Assembly: GCA_027577595.1 (NCBI GenBank)
Contig: JANBRJ010000080.1
Span: 1 to 64,000 of the forward strand
From: Coemansia sp. RSA 487
Lineage: Eukaryota > Kickxellomycota > Kickxellomycetes > Kickxellales > Kickxellaceae
Length of the DNA stretch: 64,000 nucleotides
Direction of reading: 5' to 3'
The notes beneath the pieces are model-generated. The model saw only the letters and a list, made by a program, of their open reading frames with translations. It was not told the DNA's origin and ran no database searches. Positions 20,104 through 29,093 of the stretch are shown here, in pieces. The first letter of the stretch is position 1; every line of letters begins with the position of its first letter. Both the position numbers and the translations under genes were made by a program.

Positions 20104-22716
20104 CTAGAGTAGCATGTCTGAGAGAAGCTCAGTGGCGTTTGCTATCTCCTCAATCTGCATAATGCGAAGGAGATCCTCCATGCCTTTGACTTTCCAGACA
20201 GCACCCAGATCCAACAGCAGAGACCACAGGCGGCGCAAAACACGAACACACTCAATAAACTCTTCTCTGGATTGGCGAACGTTACTGTTTCTGGCATCCT
20301 TGCAGCTATCAGCCTTCTTTATATCTTGCCTGAGCGTACGTATATGGCGAACAAGCACCGTAATTGCAATAAATATACTCAATGGCATGACCTGGTCGTA
20401 TCGCTCGAGAGGTATGTCACTGTTCCCATCCAGGAACTTTGCATAATCAAACGTAGCCTCAAGACATAGATCCCACGAGTCTTTTACAACGTCGTAAGCA
20501 AGAAAGTTGTCGTAGATTGGCTTTGAGAACACGCCAACAAGAAGCTCTCGAATAGCGTTGTCTTCGACGGTATCGACACCCTGCACTTGGGGCTCGCCTG
20601 ATTCTTCTTCGCCTGGTATCGAAAAGAACGATGGACGATTGGACAAATGTAGAATAAAGTACAGGAGCGTGGCATATCCATAAAAGCAGAAATACCGCCA
20701 ACGTATTACATGCAAGCGATGCTTGTGGCTTCCAAACTCGGCAAACGGGTACGAAGGTGCCCAACTCTTTTTCAGCTCATCCGCGTGTAGCATACTGTCT
20801 CGCCAGTTCTTGACATCGTGGTGGAGCCGTCTAAACTCCTCACACTCAAACGCGCTGGTAATAGGCTCTTTGAAGCAAAGTACAAGCTTGGCTGGGCGTT
20901 GCAGATACTTGATATTCGGTGTCAGATCATCGGATGTAGACGTTGTTTTAAGGCTGATGCCGAAATTCCACAGAAACTCATTGACATTGGCGGCCATCGC
21001 GGCAATGTTGCACAGATCTTGAAAGATATGGCTTAGAGAAGCATTCTTTATAACATTTTCCTTACTCTCGTAAGGATTGAAGGTGCTTGGCCAGTTGCCG
21101 CCTTGTGTAATATTTATGTCCTCCCATGTTTCATCCGACCCTGGTGCCGATGTAAACAGTCGATTGTCGCCAATAGTCCCAGCTCGACTGCCCAAAAGGC
21201 TCTGATATGAATCCATGACATATAAGAACCAGAATGTCCGGCGCTTAATTTCTAAATTGACCCACTCTTCCCACGAAAGCACGCGCTTTCTCTTGTCGAT
21301 ATCCAGTGTGTTCCACCCCAAGCGAACAACCATACTAACTGCCAGCTGCTGAAGAGAGTTGTACATCAGAAAATCTCCTTCCCCGCCGTTGTAGGATGCC
21401 ATAAGGACGATAGTACGTATGTAGTCCGGAGTTGTGTTGTGAATCCTCGAGAAGATGTTTTGGTGAATTTTGTTCGCCAAACTTTCAAAATCAAAGCCCT
21501 TTCCTGTCTTTTTTGCGATTATTCGCGCTGTCGTAACACGCATCGCATCGATGAGCATTGGGTCGACCTTTCCTTCCACAACTCGGCGGATAAACATCGC
21601 TGGGTGGAAGATCGGACTGGTTCCATAAAAGTAATCAAAGTAGTATATAACAGCGTCGCGAGTTTCGTCTGCAACCTCATCAGAAAAGAACCGGCGCAAG
21701 ATATTCTTTGCATCATAGTTATTGATCGATTCGGAATCAACCTGGCTAACAGAATCCGAGAGCACGCTAAACGAGTTTGGGTATTTTGATGGTCCTTTGC
21801 TGTATCCTGGGGCTGTCATCATAGGGATCGATCTGGCCGACAAGTAGCTGCTTCCCGATTCCCTGTCACTGTCGTCTCTTTCGTCAGGGAAAGCCGCTTG
21901 GTGTCGGTTGGTTGCAATGTTTGGCCTTTTCGCCGTATGTGGAGAGGATTCATCCCCGCGCTCTTCCTTTTCTACTGGCTCCTCCTTGATTTTGGGCTTT
22001 GGACCGCGCTTCTTCATCGGCCTCCACCTACATTTTATGCCAGTACTTGTGCAGTTGATACACTCGGATCCGTTTCCCTCGCACTTGATCTTTTTCGCAT
22101 GGCAGTTTATACACGCGCGGGTACGCCTCTGTCTGATATGAAAGGAGTAATCGAACATGACGCCAGGGTACATTGCTTCCATGTGCTGCTGGATAAGTGT
22201 GTGCGTCACTACCTGTGGAGGATGTGCCGGCAATCCAGACGAGTAAGAACTAGACGGGTAGGATTGCGCAGTTGGAGCTTCTAATGACTGATTCTGTGCT
22301 TCATACGGCCAGTAACGATAGTCATTTGATGCATATACTGGTTGCTGGCGAACAACATGCTGTGAGGGGCCAACTGTCGGGTAGGAAAAAGAGGGCGAGC
22401 TGGCTACAGCAACTGGAGTTGATAACTGGGGTGGAACTGGTGGCCTTTGCAATGGAGCTGGCAACGGATAGGCCGGCAATGTATGAGTCGGTGTATCAGT
22501 CGGGTAGCTTTTCGATAAGTCTGAGCCAGAGATAGAGGTAGGGCTTTTGTTATCCCTATTATTGCTGTGATCGTTTTCCGAAGCTCTTCCAGGCGCAGTA
22601 TAACCTGTAATACGGACATCCTTTCTTTCGTGAGCTTGAGTGCCGTCTTGTGCAAGCCCAGGGTCTTCAGAGCCGCCGGTATTGAGAAGCGATGTAATCC
22701 GATGAAAGCTTGACAT
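20104..22716 (-). CDS. Zn2Cys6 fungal transcription factor
   Basis: An 870-aa putative nuclear regulator. Residues 1-195 are Pro/Ser-rich and probably disordered. A binuclear zinc cluster follows with Cys202, 205, 212, 219, 222 and 229 (C-x2-C-x6-C-x6-C-x2-C-x6-C), preceded by RRTRA and followed by the basic MKKRGPKPK. An acidic/Ser linker leads to the fungal-specific transcription factor domain from about residue 330: LRRFFSDEVADETRDAVIYY, then DYFYGTSPIFHPAMFIRR, VVRLGWNTLD and RRTFWFLYVMDS. The C-terminal part is helical. It is divergent from KIN17 over nearly 1 kb. The family covers nutrient, stress and metabolic regulators and no specific target can be named. A single exon with the first ATG fits. 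Confidence 0.92.
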   Translation of the reverse strand: MSSFHRITSLLNTGGSEDPGLAQDGTQAHERKDVRITGYTAPGRASENDHSNNRDNKSPTSISGSDLSKSYPTDTPTHTLPAYPLPAPLQRPPVPPQLSTPVAVASSPSFSYPTVGPSQHVVRQQPVYASNDYRYWPYEAQNQSLEAPTAQSYPSSSYSSGLPAHPPQVVTHTLIQQHMEAMYPGVMFDYSFHIRQRRTRACINCHAKKIKCEGNGSECINCTSTGIKCRWRPMKKRGPKPKIKEEPVEKEERGDESSPHTAKRPNIATNRHQAAFPDERDDSDRESGSSYLSARSIPMMTAPGYSKGPSKYPNSFSVLSDSVSQVDSESINNYDAKNILRRFFSDEVADETRDAVIYYFDYFYGTSPIFHPAMFIRRVVEGKVDPMLIDAMRVTTARIIAKKTGKGFDFESLANKIHQNIFSRIHNTTPDYIRTIVLMASYNGGEGDFLMYNSLQQLAVSMVVRLGWNTLDIDKRKRVLSWEEWVNLEIKRRTFWFLYVMDSYQSLLGSRAGTIGDNRLFTSAPGSDETWEDINITQGGNWPSTFNPYESKENVIKNASLSHIFQDLCNIAAMAANVNEFLWNFGISLKTTSTSDDLTPNIKYLQRPAKLVLCFKEPITSAFECEEFRRLHHDVKNWRDSMLHADELKKSWAPSYPFAEFGSHKHRLHVIRWRYFCFYGYATLLYFILHLSNRPSFFSIPGEEESGEPQVQGVDTVEDNAIRELLVGVFSKPIYDNFLAYDVVKDSWDLCLEATFDYAKFLDGNSDIPLERYDQVMPLSIFIAITVLVRHIRTLRQDIKKADSCKDARNSNVRQSREEFIECVRVLRRLWSLLLDLGAVWKVKGMEDLLRIMQIEEIANATELLSDMLL

Positions 22717-23705
22717 GGTAGTAGCTCAAATAGACAATATTAAAGGGTAAATTAAAGATGGCTGGCAATCAAGACTAAAAAGACAAAAGGAAGACGAGAA
22801 AAGGCAGCAGTGAATCAGATTGGGATGGTTGGACGGCACCACTGCTCCAAGGATGGGTTTGGTGTAACAAGATGGAAAACAGCTGGATAGAAGAATAATT
22901 AAAATAAAAATAATGGCACAATATGAATGGAACCAGAACGATGGGAAACTAAAAGATGGAAAAGGGGTCTAGTTTCTTTTTGTATTGGAAACACCTTCCC
23001 ATTTCATGTGGCAAGTGTTGTCTTTGTTACCAAGAGCGGCAAAATGCGGCAAAGTATTGTTGTGCTGCATTCGATGAATGGCCGAAAGAAGAGGGAACCA
23101 TTACATGCATTCGAATGTGCTGTTTTTGGGACGTCCATGTCAATCATTGCAAACCATTTGTTTGCCATCTTTTGGTTCGAGGGTGGTTGTGAATTTCCTG
23201 AAAAGGTACTCATGCTACAGTCATTTTGCTCTGATTTTTTGCAAAGACGCTTGTTTATGTTTGGATTTTCTACATCGACCGTTTGCTAGAAACTACATGT
23301 CATTTTGTGCCATGAATGGTTTTACAAAAGGATGCGGGGAGTCCGCATACATACATGAAGTCCGTTTATTTCCGACGTTAGCCTTTTGGACTAAAAGATT
23401 GAAAGGAAGCTTGTAATTGAAAAATATATGGTGCAATCATGCAAAGACACCCATACATTTTTAAAGTACATTGGGTAATTAGATGTTTCGCTCTTTGGCA
23501 CATGGGATAAAGAAATATTTACAATTTGCCAACACACAAACTGTATTCCCGGCTTCTCCCTATTTAATGCATATATCTGCGCCAAGAACACTTTACTTCT
23601 TATTATAATACTTGATACTTTTCAAATTGTCTTTCTGGATCACTTGTCTATTTCGGTTTGTTTACGTAAAAAAAAAATAACGACCTGGATTTTTTTCGTT
23701 TAACC
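22717..23705. other. Divergent promoter region, Zn2Cys6 factor / KIN17
   Basis: About 1 kb with no credible gene. Open frames up to 120 codons exist but show no domain and overlap each other on both strands. AT-rich runs precede KIN17 at 23668-23700. Confidence 0.5.
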
Positions 23706-24758
23706 ATGGGCAAGCATGATTTCTTTTCTCCGAAAGCCATAGCCAATAGAATAAAGGCAAAAGGTCTTCAAAAGCTTCGGTGGTACTGCCAAATGTGCGA
23801 GAAGCAATGCCGAGACGAGAACGGATTCAAATGCCACTGTGCATCCGAGGCGCATCAGCGGCAGATGTCTATTTTTGCAGAAAACCCAGACCGTTACATT
23901 GAGCAGTTTTCGCAAGAGTTCGAGGACGCATTCCTGTCCATTCTTTCGCGACGCTACGGAACGAAAAAAGTGCTTGCCAATCAAGTGTATCAAGAAATAG
24001 TTTCCGACCGACAGCACTTGCACATGAACGCAACCAAGTGGGACACGCTTTCGGAGTTTGTTATGCATTTAGGACGGTCGGGAAAATGCAAGGTGGAGGA
24101 GGCCGAGCGCGGATGGTTGGTCGAGTGGATTGACACCAGTCCGGAAGCATTGGCGAGAAGGGCTGCAACCCAAAAGAAAGAGCGGCAGGAAATGGACGAT
24201 GAACAGAGAGAGCAGATGTTGCTGCAAGAACAATTAGCGTACATGCAGGAACTGAAAAGAGAAAAATCAGAAGTAGGCGGTGAACATGACACACCAGCAG
24301 AAGCTGTTCAGAACCCCAAAGCAACAGCGTTGAAGCGCGACGACCAGAGCCAGCCAATTGTCCTTACGTGGAAAACCCCTGCGCAAAAGAAGCTAGGCCC
24401 AGCGAAATCACGTGGGCTTGCAATGACACCAAAAACACCTATAGTGAGGAAGAACGCATTCAAGGCAGCAGGGTCAAACTTAAGCAAGGCCAAGCCTAGC
24501 ACCAACACCACCAACACCACCAACACCACAGCAGGGGGACTGCAAAGGAGACCAGAAACCGCAATGGTACAGATCATGAAGGATGAGCTGATGCGCAAAG
24601 AATCATGGCGTCCAGTGGATGCCAGGGCATCCAGATCGACAGGCAATGCGGACAGAAGACGTTCCAGATCACCAGAGCCATATGGGAGACCAAGATACGA
24701 CAGTATCCAAAAGCATGACACGCGCCCAATGCGTGGTCGTAGTAGGTCGCCTCTTTGA
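23706..24758 (+). CDS. KIN17: KIN17 DNA/RNA-binding protein
   Basis: A nuclear nucleic-acid-binding protein linked to DNA replication/repair and to spliceosomes. The 350-aa product begins MGKHDFFSPKAIANRIKAKG. It has the C2H2 finger WYCQMCEKQCRDENGFKCHC with ligands Cys28, Cys31, His44 and His50, then the winged-helix KIN17 domain (about 52-160: FEDAFLSILSRRYGTKKV, HMNATKWDTLSEFVMHLGR, GKCKVEEAERGWLVEWID). A charged coiled-coil segment and a basic, SR-like tail (DRRRSRSPEPYGR...GRSRSPL) follow. The C-terminal KOW/tandem SH3-like region of animal KIN17 is absent. A 9-bp tandem repeat (24501-24527) encodes an Asn-Thr-Thr run. Convergent with VAM7, 120 bp apart. Confidence 0.95.
   Translation: MGKHDFFSPKAIANRIKAKGLQKLRWYCQMCEKQCRDENGFKCHCASEAHQRQMSIFAENPDRYIEQFSQEFEDAFLSILSRRYGTKKVLANQVYQEIVSDRQHLHMNATKWDTLSEFVMHLGRSGKCKVEEAERGWLVEWIDTSPEALARRAATQKKERQEMDDEQREQMLLQEQLAYMQELKREKSEVGGEHDTPAEAVQNPKATALKRDDQSQPIVLTWKTPAQKKLGPAKSRGLAMTPKTPIVRKNAFKAAGSNLSKAKPSTNTTNTTNTTAGGLQRRPETAMVQIMKDELMRKESWRPVDARASRSTGNADRRRSRSPEPYGRPRYDSIQKHDTRPMRGRSRSPL
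24501..24527 (+). repeat. 9-bp coding minisatellite in KIN17
   Basis: Three copies of accaacacc encode Asn-Thr-Thr repeats in the disordered part of KIN17. Confidence 0.8.
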
Positions 24759-24878
24759 GGAACAGCTCGACTGTATTCGAATAAAAGTATACCAGAATTG
24801 ATTAGAGTACTAAAGGTGCAATGAATAAGCTACTAAGCCATTGAACAGTGACAAGTGTTGCTTTGGTCGGGCTTTTTT

Positions 24879-26201
24879 TTACAGTCTTTTGATTTGGCGG
24901 CGTGCCGAATTAAGCTTGCCGTTGGTGCGGTCAATGTCCTGGTCCAACTCACCAAGCATCTGGTTCTGCAGATCCAGCTCGTTGCCAATGGCCATGCCCA
25001 TCTCGCGCTGCCGGCGCAAAAGCTGACCAAGATCAGCAGCAGCCTGGTCCTGCTCATCCATTCTCTGGTTCTGCATTTGTAAGAGCCCCTGGTTGTCTAG
25101 TCCGCGGGTTTCGGTGGTTTCCTGCGGCGGATTGGTGTTACCAAATATTCTGCGGCTACGGGGTGCTTGTCGTAGCCCAGCTAGCTTTCCGGTGGTATCC
25201 AGTTCACTGGTGCTATTAGAGCTCAAGTTATGCTGTTTCTGCTGTGCAACTCCCTGAGAGTATACAGGTGTGGTACCGGGTAGGCTGTATGTGCTGCCAG
25301 ACGCCGACCCAGCGGTGCCATTCCCTGCCCTACCAATTACCCTCGTATTGTTGTTGCCCGAAGAAGATCCGCCAAGTAGTGCAGTTCTGTCACTGTTGCT
25401 CGAGACATGGCCAGTTCCTAACACTATTCGGCTCAGGTTTGACTTTTCCTCGTTCATCCGCATCAGTATATCCTGGCGCCGCAAAAGCTCGCCCGACGTA
25501 AGACTAGGTTTAATAGTCTCAAGGCCCTGTTCGAGTAGCTTAAGTGCCCGACCGAGATCAGCCAGCTGGGACTTTGCCTGAACCAGACTCTGATGCGACA
25601 CGGACACCTCGTTGCGCGCAAGAGCGTTTTCACGACGCACGATGCTTTGACGCACATCGCGAATCAGCTGCTCTGCATCTCTTTGGTCGTTAAGCCAGGA
25701 CGCCGGGGTCGTCCAGCCAACATCCGAGCTGACCGATCCCGTCTCGGACTCTGACCTGCTCATTCCGTTCGGCAGTCCGTTGTTTTTGCCAGCAAGAAAC
25801 CGGGCACCCCTAGAGCTTGGCGCAAGAAACCGCTGTAGCGTCATGGATGCGCGCCACCGGTCGTCCTCACTCATAATCATGCTCTGGATGTACCGCTCCA
25901 GGGCACGCTTTCGCTCCTCGATAAACTCAAGCTGCCCGGCGCTCTCGCTGCTGCTAACTCCACTGAGAGAAGGGATTTTGGAAAACCACGAGGTGAGCGA
26001 CTTTGGCGGCAGCGCTGTGGGTGGGTCTGCATCGGGAAACTCTCGACTCAGGTCGTATGCAAGCGTGAGGAAGTCGCTGTACCGGTGCCATACTGTCCAA
26101 GACCGCACAGGGCCTTGTACGTGCAAGCCATATGCTACGTGTGTGCCGGGTTCGGTGCGGGTCTCCGCAACTGGGATTTTGACGTATCGGATTTGCTCCA
26201 T
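24879..26201 (-). CDS. VAM7: VAM7-type vacuolar Qc-SNARE with PX domain
   Basis: The soluble Qc-SNARE of homotypic vacuole fusion, recruited to membranes by PI3P and the HOPS complex. The 440-aa product has an N-terminal PX domain (about 1-118: YGLHVQGPVRSWTVWHRYSDF, then FPDADPPTALPPKSL, ERKRALERYIQSMI). A Ser/Gly-rich linker follows, then a C-terminal SNARE helix (about 375-440: LGQLLRRQREMGMAIGNEL, DLQNQMLGELDQDIDRTNGK) with Gln at the expected zero layer and no transmembrane segment, as in Vam7. The ATG at 26201 places the PX domain at the N-terminus as in yeast; the open frame extends 26 codons further but that part is AT-rich and unlike coding sequence. MIS12 lies upstream on the same strand. 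Confidence 0.93.
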   Translation of the reverse strand: MEQIRYVKIPVAETRTEPGTHVAYGLHVQGPVRSWTVWHRYSDFLTLAYDLSREFPDADPPTALPPKSLTSWFSKIPSLSGVSSSESAGQLEFIEERKRALERYIQSMIMSEDDRWRASMTLQRFLAPSSRGARFLAGKNNGLPNGMSRSESETGSVSSDVGWTTPASWLNDQRDAEQLIRDVRQSIVRRENALARNEVSVSHQSLVQAKSQLADLGRALKLLEQGLETIKPSLTSGELLRRQDILMRMNEEKSNLSRIVLGTGHVSSNSDRTALLGGSSSGNNNTRVIGRAGNGTAGSASGSTYSLPGTTPVYSQGVAQQKQHNLSSNSTSELDTTGKLAGLRQAPRSRRIFGNTNPPQETTETRGLDNQGLLQMQNQRMDEQDQAAADLGQLLRRQREMGMAIGNELDLQNQMLGELDQDIDRTNGKLNSARRQIKRL

Positions 26202-26540
26202 GAACTTTTTTGTATGTGCCAATGAGCTGTTTGTTAAATTTAGTCGAAAACGTTTTACAAATGGAGGAAAGTGGAGCAAGAGAAATATAAAATTAGAGCG
26301 TCATTCAAGAGACTGCACAAAGGAATTAAAAGTTTCAGGAAAAGGAGAAAGGCGAAATAATAGCAGAAAATGCAATTTATACTCGTTGTGTCACATGCGT
26401 AGAGTAAAAATGTGCATCATCAAATTGTGGTGTAGTGTACCTGCAGAAATGGCTCAAGCAAGCTCAGTTTTTGATGCCTTTCGCTTTACCTTTCTCTTGA
26501 TGAATACAACATTACTATTAAAACTGAAAGAAAATAAGAG
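26202..26540. other. Intergenic, VAM7 upstream / MIS12 downstream
   Basis: AT-rich 339-bp gap, presumed VAM7 promoter; no motif stands out. Confidence 0.5.
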
Positions 26541-27545
26541 TTAGTTGGCATGTAGCTGCGCTTTCTTGCGCTCGTCCCAGCTTGAGATCTGGAGGTCCGA
26601 CATGCGTGCGATGTACAGGTCTCTGCCAGCAGGCTCCTTGAGGGAATCCATGGGCGACAGACAGCCAGGGGCAGCCAGCGTCTCCATAAGCTGATCGACC
26701 AGCCTCGCCGCTTCGGCGACCTGCGCACGCACCTCAGCGACCACCTGGGGCATCCTGCCCTTGAACTCAGATTGCGCAACATCAGTAATGCGCAGTTGCT
26801 CGTTCAGCGCACGCAGCCGCGCAACGCCTCGCTCGACCTTGGCAATATCGTTTTGCAGCCGTGTTTTCAGCATGTTATGGACAACCAGCTGTCTCCGCAA
26901 GTCATCAAGCTCTTTGTCGAGCGCGGCCTCGTCCTCGGCGAAGACGGGGGAATCGCTTGAAGCTATCACATCCTGGCTCTGGTGCGGCATCACAATATAG
27001 TCTTCCAGCCCCTGCGGGATATTGAATAGGTTGCGCAGCGCGTAAAGCTCGAACTTGTCAAAGTTCTTGTCCACCGCATGCTCCAGGAGCGTCTCTGCCT
27101 TGGTGACGGCTTGGCTGGTAGCCTCGCTGCTCCCTTGCTCCTTCTCCACAAACTTGCAGAGCGCGTCAGTTGCGCGATAGATCGTATCGTTGGCTGAGTT
27201 GATGATCTCGTCAATGAACGTGATAGGAAGGAACCCAAAGTGCTCGACTACTAGGCTTTGCGTCTTTTCGCTAGGCGGATACACACACTTGAATTCTGGT
27301 TCTCCATGGCGTCCGGGCGTTGCTCCAGCTATTGCATCGCTTAGCTGCTGTGCTGGTGTGCCACCATTAGTTCTTACTGGTGTAGCATCGTTAATAGGGG
27401 CTGGAGTGCTGATGCTGCTGTTGGCTTTTGCTGGTGTGTTGCCGTTGGTTTTGACTGGCGTGCACATGGCTGACATGTCAGTATTTGTCGGAGGCATGGC
27501 TGGCGGCGTGGCGCTAACAGATGCCTGGTTGGGTTCCTCGGCCAT
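26541..27545 (-). CDS. MTW1: Kinetochore protein Mis12/Mtw1
   Basis: A subunit of the Mis12/MIND complex that links centromeric chromatin to the Ndc80 complex. The 334-aa product has an unusual N-terminal extension of about 85 residues built of NG(N/G)TPA-like and TP-containing repeats, likely phosphorylated and disordered. The Mis12 domain follows: VVEHFGFLPITFIDEIINSA, a helical segment with VDKNFDKFELYALRNLFNIP, and VMPHQ. Then comes a coiled coil (DEAALDKELDDLRRQLVVHN, KTRLQNDIAKVERGVARLRA). The human protein is 205 aa and yeast Mtw1 289 aa. The ATG at 27545 is the first in frame. PEX13 lies upstream on the same strand. Confidence 0.92.
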   Translation of the reverse strand: MAEEPNQASVSATPPAMPPTNTDMSAMCTPVKTNGNTPAKANSSISTPAPINDATPVRTNGGTPAQQLSDAIAGATPGRHGEPEFKCVYPPSEKTQSLVVEHFGFLPITFIDEIINSANDTIYRATDALCKFVEKEQGSSEATSQAVTKAETLLEHAVDKNFDKFELYALRNLFNIPQGLEDYIVMPHQSQDVIASSDSPVFAEDEAALDKELDDLRRQLVVHNMLKTRLQNDIAKVERGVARLRALNEQLRITDVAQSEFKGRMPQVVAEVRAQVAEAARLVDQLMETLAAPGCLSPMDSLKEPAGRDLYIARMSDLQISSWDERKKAQLHAN

Positions 27546-27914
27546 GGTTTCGCGCAAGAGTTTGGTTACTTTATAGTTTAAATGCAAGAGTTGAATGGAA
27601 GATTGCAAAGACGAAAAATAAACAGCAAATTAGCGTTCCCACGAAAAACAAGAGAAAAAGCAAAAAAAAAACATTTGTTTACTTTTTTTTTTGGCTCAAG
27701 TCTGATAATCCCGCAATCAAGCCAAAGATTGCCGAGCCTGTCTGTGATCACACGAAAAGCTGTCTCTTTCACAGCCTAAAACATCATGTCCGGTTTAGAG
27801 CGAGTAACTAGAATGGCATTAGCGAATGATAGATGATAGGGTCTATAAAAAGAAGATCGGTAGAACAACCAGGAACTAAACAAAGATACAAGAGCAAGCG
27901 ACATTGTCACAATT
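27546..27914. other. Intergenic, MIS12 upstream / PEX13 downstream
   Basis: 369 bp, A-rich on the plus strand (27598-27690). It is presumed MIS12 promoter plus PEX13 3' flank; nothing else is seen. Confidence 0.5.
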
Positions 27915-29093
27915 TTACAAGGAGTCTTCAACCTTGGCAAACTCGGCGGTGTTGATTGCCTTTGCCGACTCTGCGGCCGACCGAGCAACGATGGCCTGCG
28001 GGTTGTCGCCAGGCTTGATGACCACCACGTAGTTTGCAGGAAACAGGCCCTCGTGGCCGTCCTGGGTCCTTCCGCGCCACCACTCGCTAGGCTTGCCCCA
28101 GATGTCGACCTTGCTGCTGATGGCGATGACATCGCCACGCTTAAAGCTCAGCTCCGCCTTGGTCTCGCCCTCAAAGTCGTATTGCGCCTGTGCAAACTCC
28201 ATCCCGACCGCACGCATCGCTTGGCCCGGCCCATTGTTTTGTGCATCCGTAACCTCCTGTGCAGTTAGCCGCCGCTGCCGCCCTGCAATCGACTGAATGG
28301 CCTTTGTCATCAGATAAGGCAGCCCAATGATAATTGCAAAGAATAGCAGCAGCGACCGCTTGCTCACGCGCGACCGTTTCTCGTATTCCGCAAAGTTACC
28401 GGCATCCAGATCACCCTTGTTTACATTCATCGGCTTGCCCGTGATCCGCGACACGAGGCGACGTAGCCTGTCGTACGCAAACGTCGATCCAACAGCGCTT
28501 GTCAGCGAAGTGCGCAGCATGCCAAATTGGTCCATCACGCCAAGTACCGCCATGAATGACGAGTGCGTGGCAAAGTACGTCGACTCTAGCATGCGCGCAA
28601 ACCCACCGAATGCGCCGACCAGGGACTCAACTAGCTGGAACGTGCTACGCGTGGATGCATCGAGGCGTTGGGTCAGCGACATCGGGCCCTGTTGGCCCAT
28701 CGGTCCAGCCATCCCGTAGCCGCCCATCCCGCCGCCCATTCCATAGCCGCCCATACCGTAGCCGCCCATTCCGTATCCGCCATAGCCCCCACCGTATCCG
28801 CCGCCATATCCGCCGTACCCACCGCCGTAAGAACCCATTCCGTAGCCTCCCATCCCACCGCCCATTCCGTAGTTCCCCATTCCGTATCCGCCCATTCCAC
28901 CACCCAAGCCATTTGTCGCCAGACCCGTGCTAAGCTGCTGCTGCTGCTGGTTTACGCTGTTATCTGCTTCGGTCTGTGCAATGTTGGCACTTGATGCATC
29001 TGTGGACGGCAACGGTGGTGCGGCGGAAGCAGCGATTTGCGAACCCTCTGCGTCTCCGCCGCTCATTTCCCAAGGTTTTGCCGGGGAGGTCAT
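27915..29093 (-). CDS. PEX13: Peroxisomal docking protein Pex13 with YG-rich repeat
   Basis: A component of the peroxisomal matrix-protein import docking complex. The 392-aa product has a Gln/Ser-rich start, then a long Gly-Tyr-Met repeat (about residues 64-135; GGYGMGGYGM units). The conserved Pex13 N-domain follows (STFQLVESLVGAFGGFARML, ESTYFATHSSFMAVLGVMDQ), then a hydrophobic segment (LLLFFAIIIGLPYLMTKAI). The C-terminal SH3 domain (about 300-365: AQAQYDFEGETKAELSFKRG, PSEWWRGRTQDGHEGLFPAN) is the Pex14/Pex5-binding module. Tyr-Gly-rich Pex13 segments are reported to form a meshwork in the import pore, and this copy is a strong example. With PEX16 at 5 kb it is one of two peroxins here. 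Confidence 0.96.
   Translation of the reverse strand: MTSPAKPWEMSGGDAEGSQIAASAAPPLPSTDASSANIAQTEADNSVNQQQQQLSTGLATNGLGGGMGGYGMGNYGMGGGMGGYGMGSYGGGYGGYGGGYGGGYGGYGMGGYGMGGYGMGGGMGGYGMAGPMGQQGPMSLTQRLDASTRSTFQLVESLVGAFGGFARMLESTYFATHSSFMAVLGVMDQFGMLRTSLTSAVGSTFAYDRLRRLVSRITGKPMNVNKGDLDAGNFAEYEKRSRVSKRSLLLFFAIIIGLPYLMTKAIQSIAGRQRRLTAQEVTDAQNNGPGQAMRAVGMEFAQAQYDFEGETKAELSFKRGDVIAISSKVDIWGKPSEWWRGRTQDGHEGLFPANYVVVIKPGDNPQAIVARSAAESAKAINTAEFAKVEDSL
28700..28905 (-). repeat. Gly-Tyr-Met coding repeat in PEX13
   Basis: Short degenerate tandem repeats of units such as ggctatggaatgggc encode the YG-rich segment of Pex13. Confidence 0.8.

Noticed and set aside
22927-23416. Overlapping 112-120 codon ORFs upstream of KIN17
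   Set aside because: Cys/Phe-rich, mutually overlapping on both strands, no family resemblance, in presumed promoter DNA.
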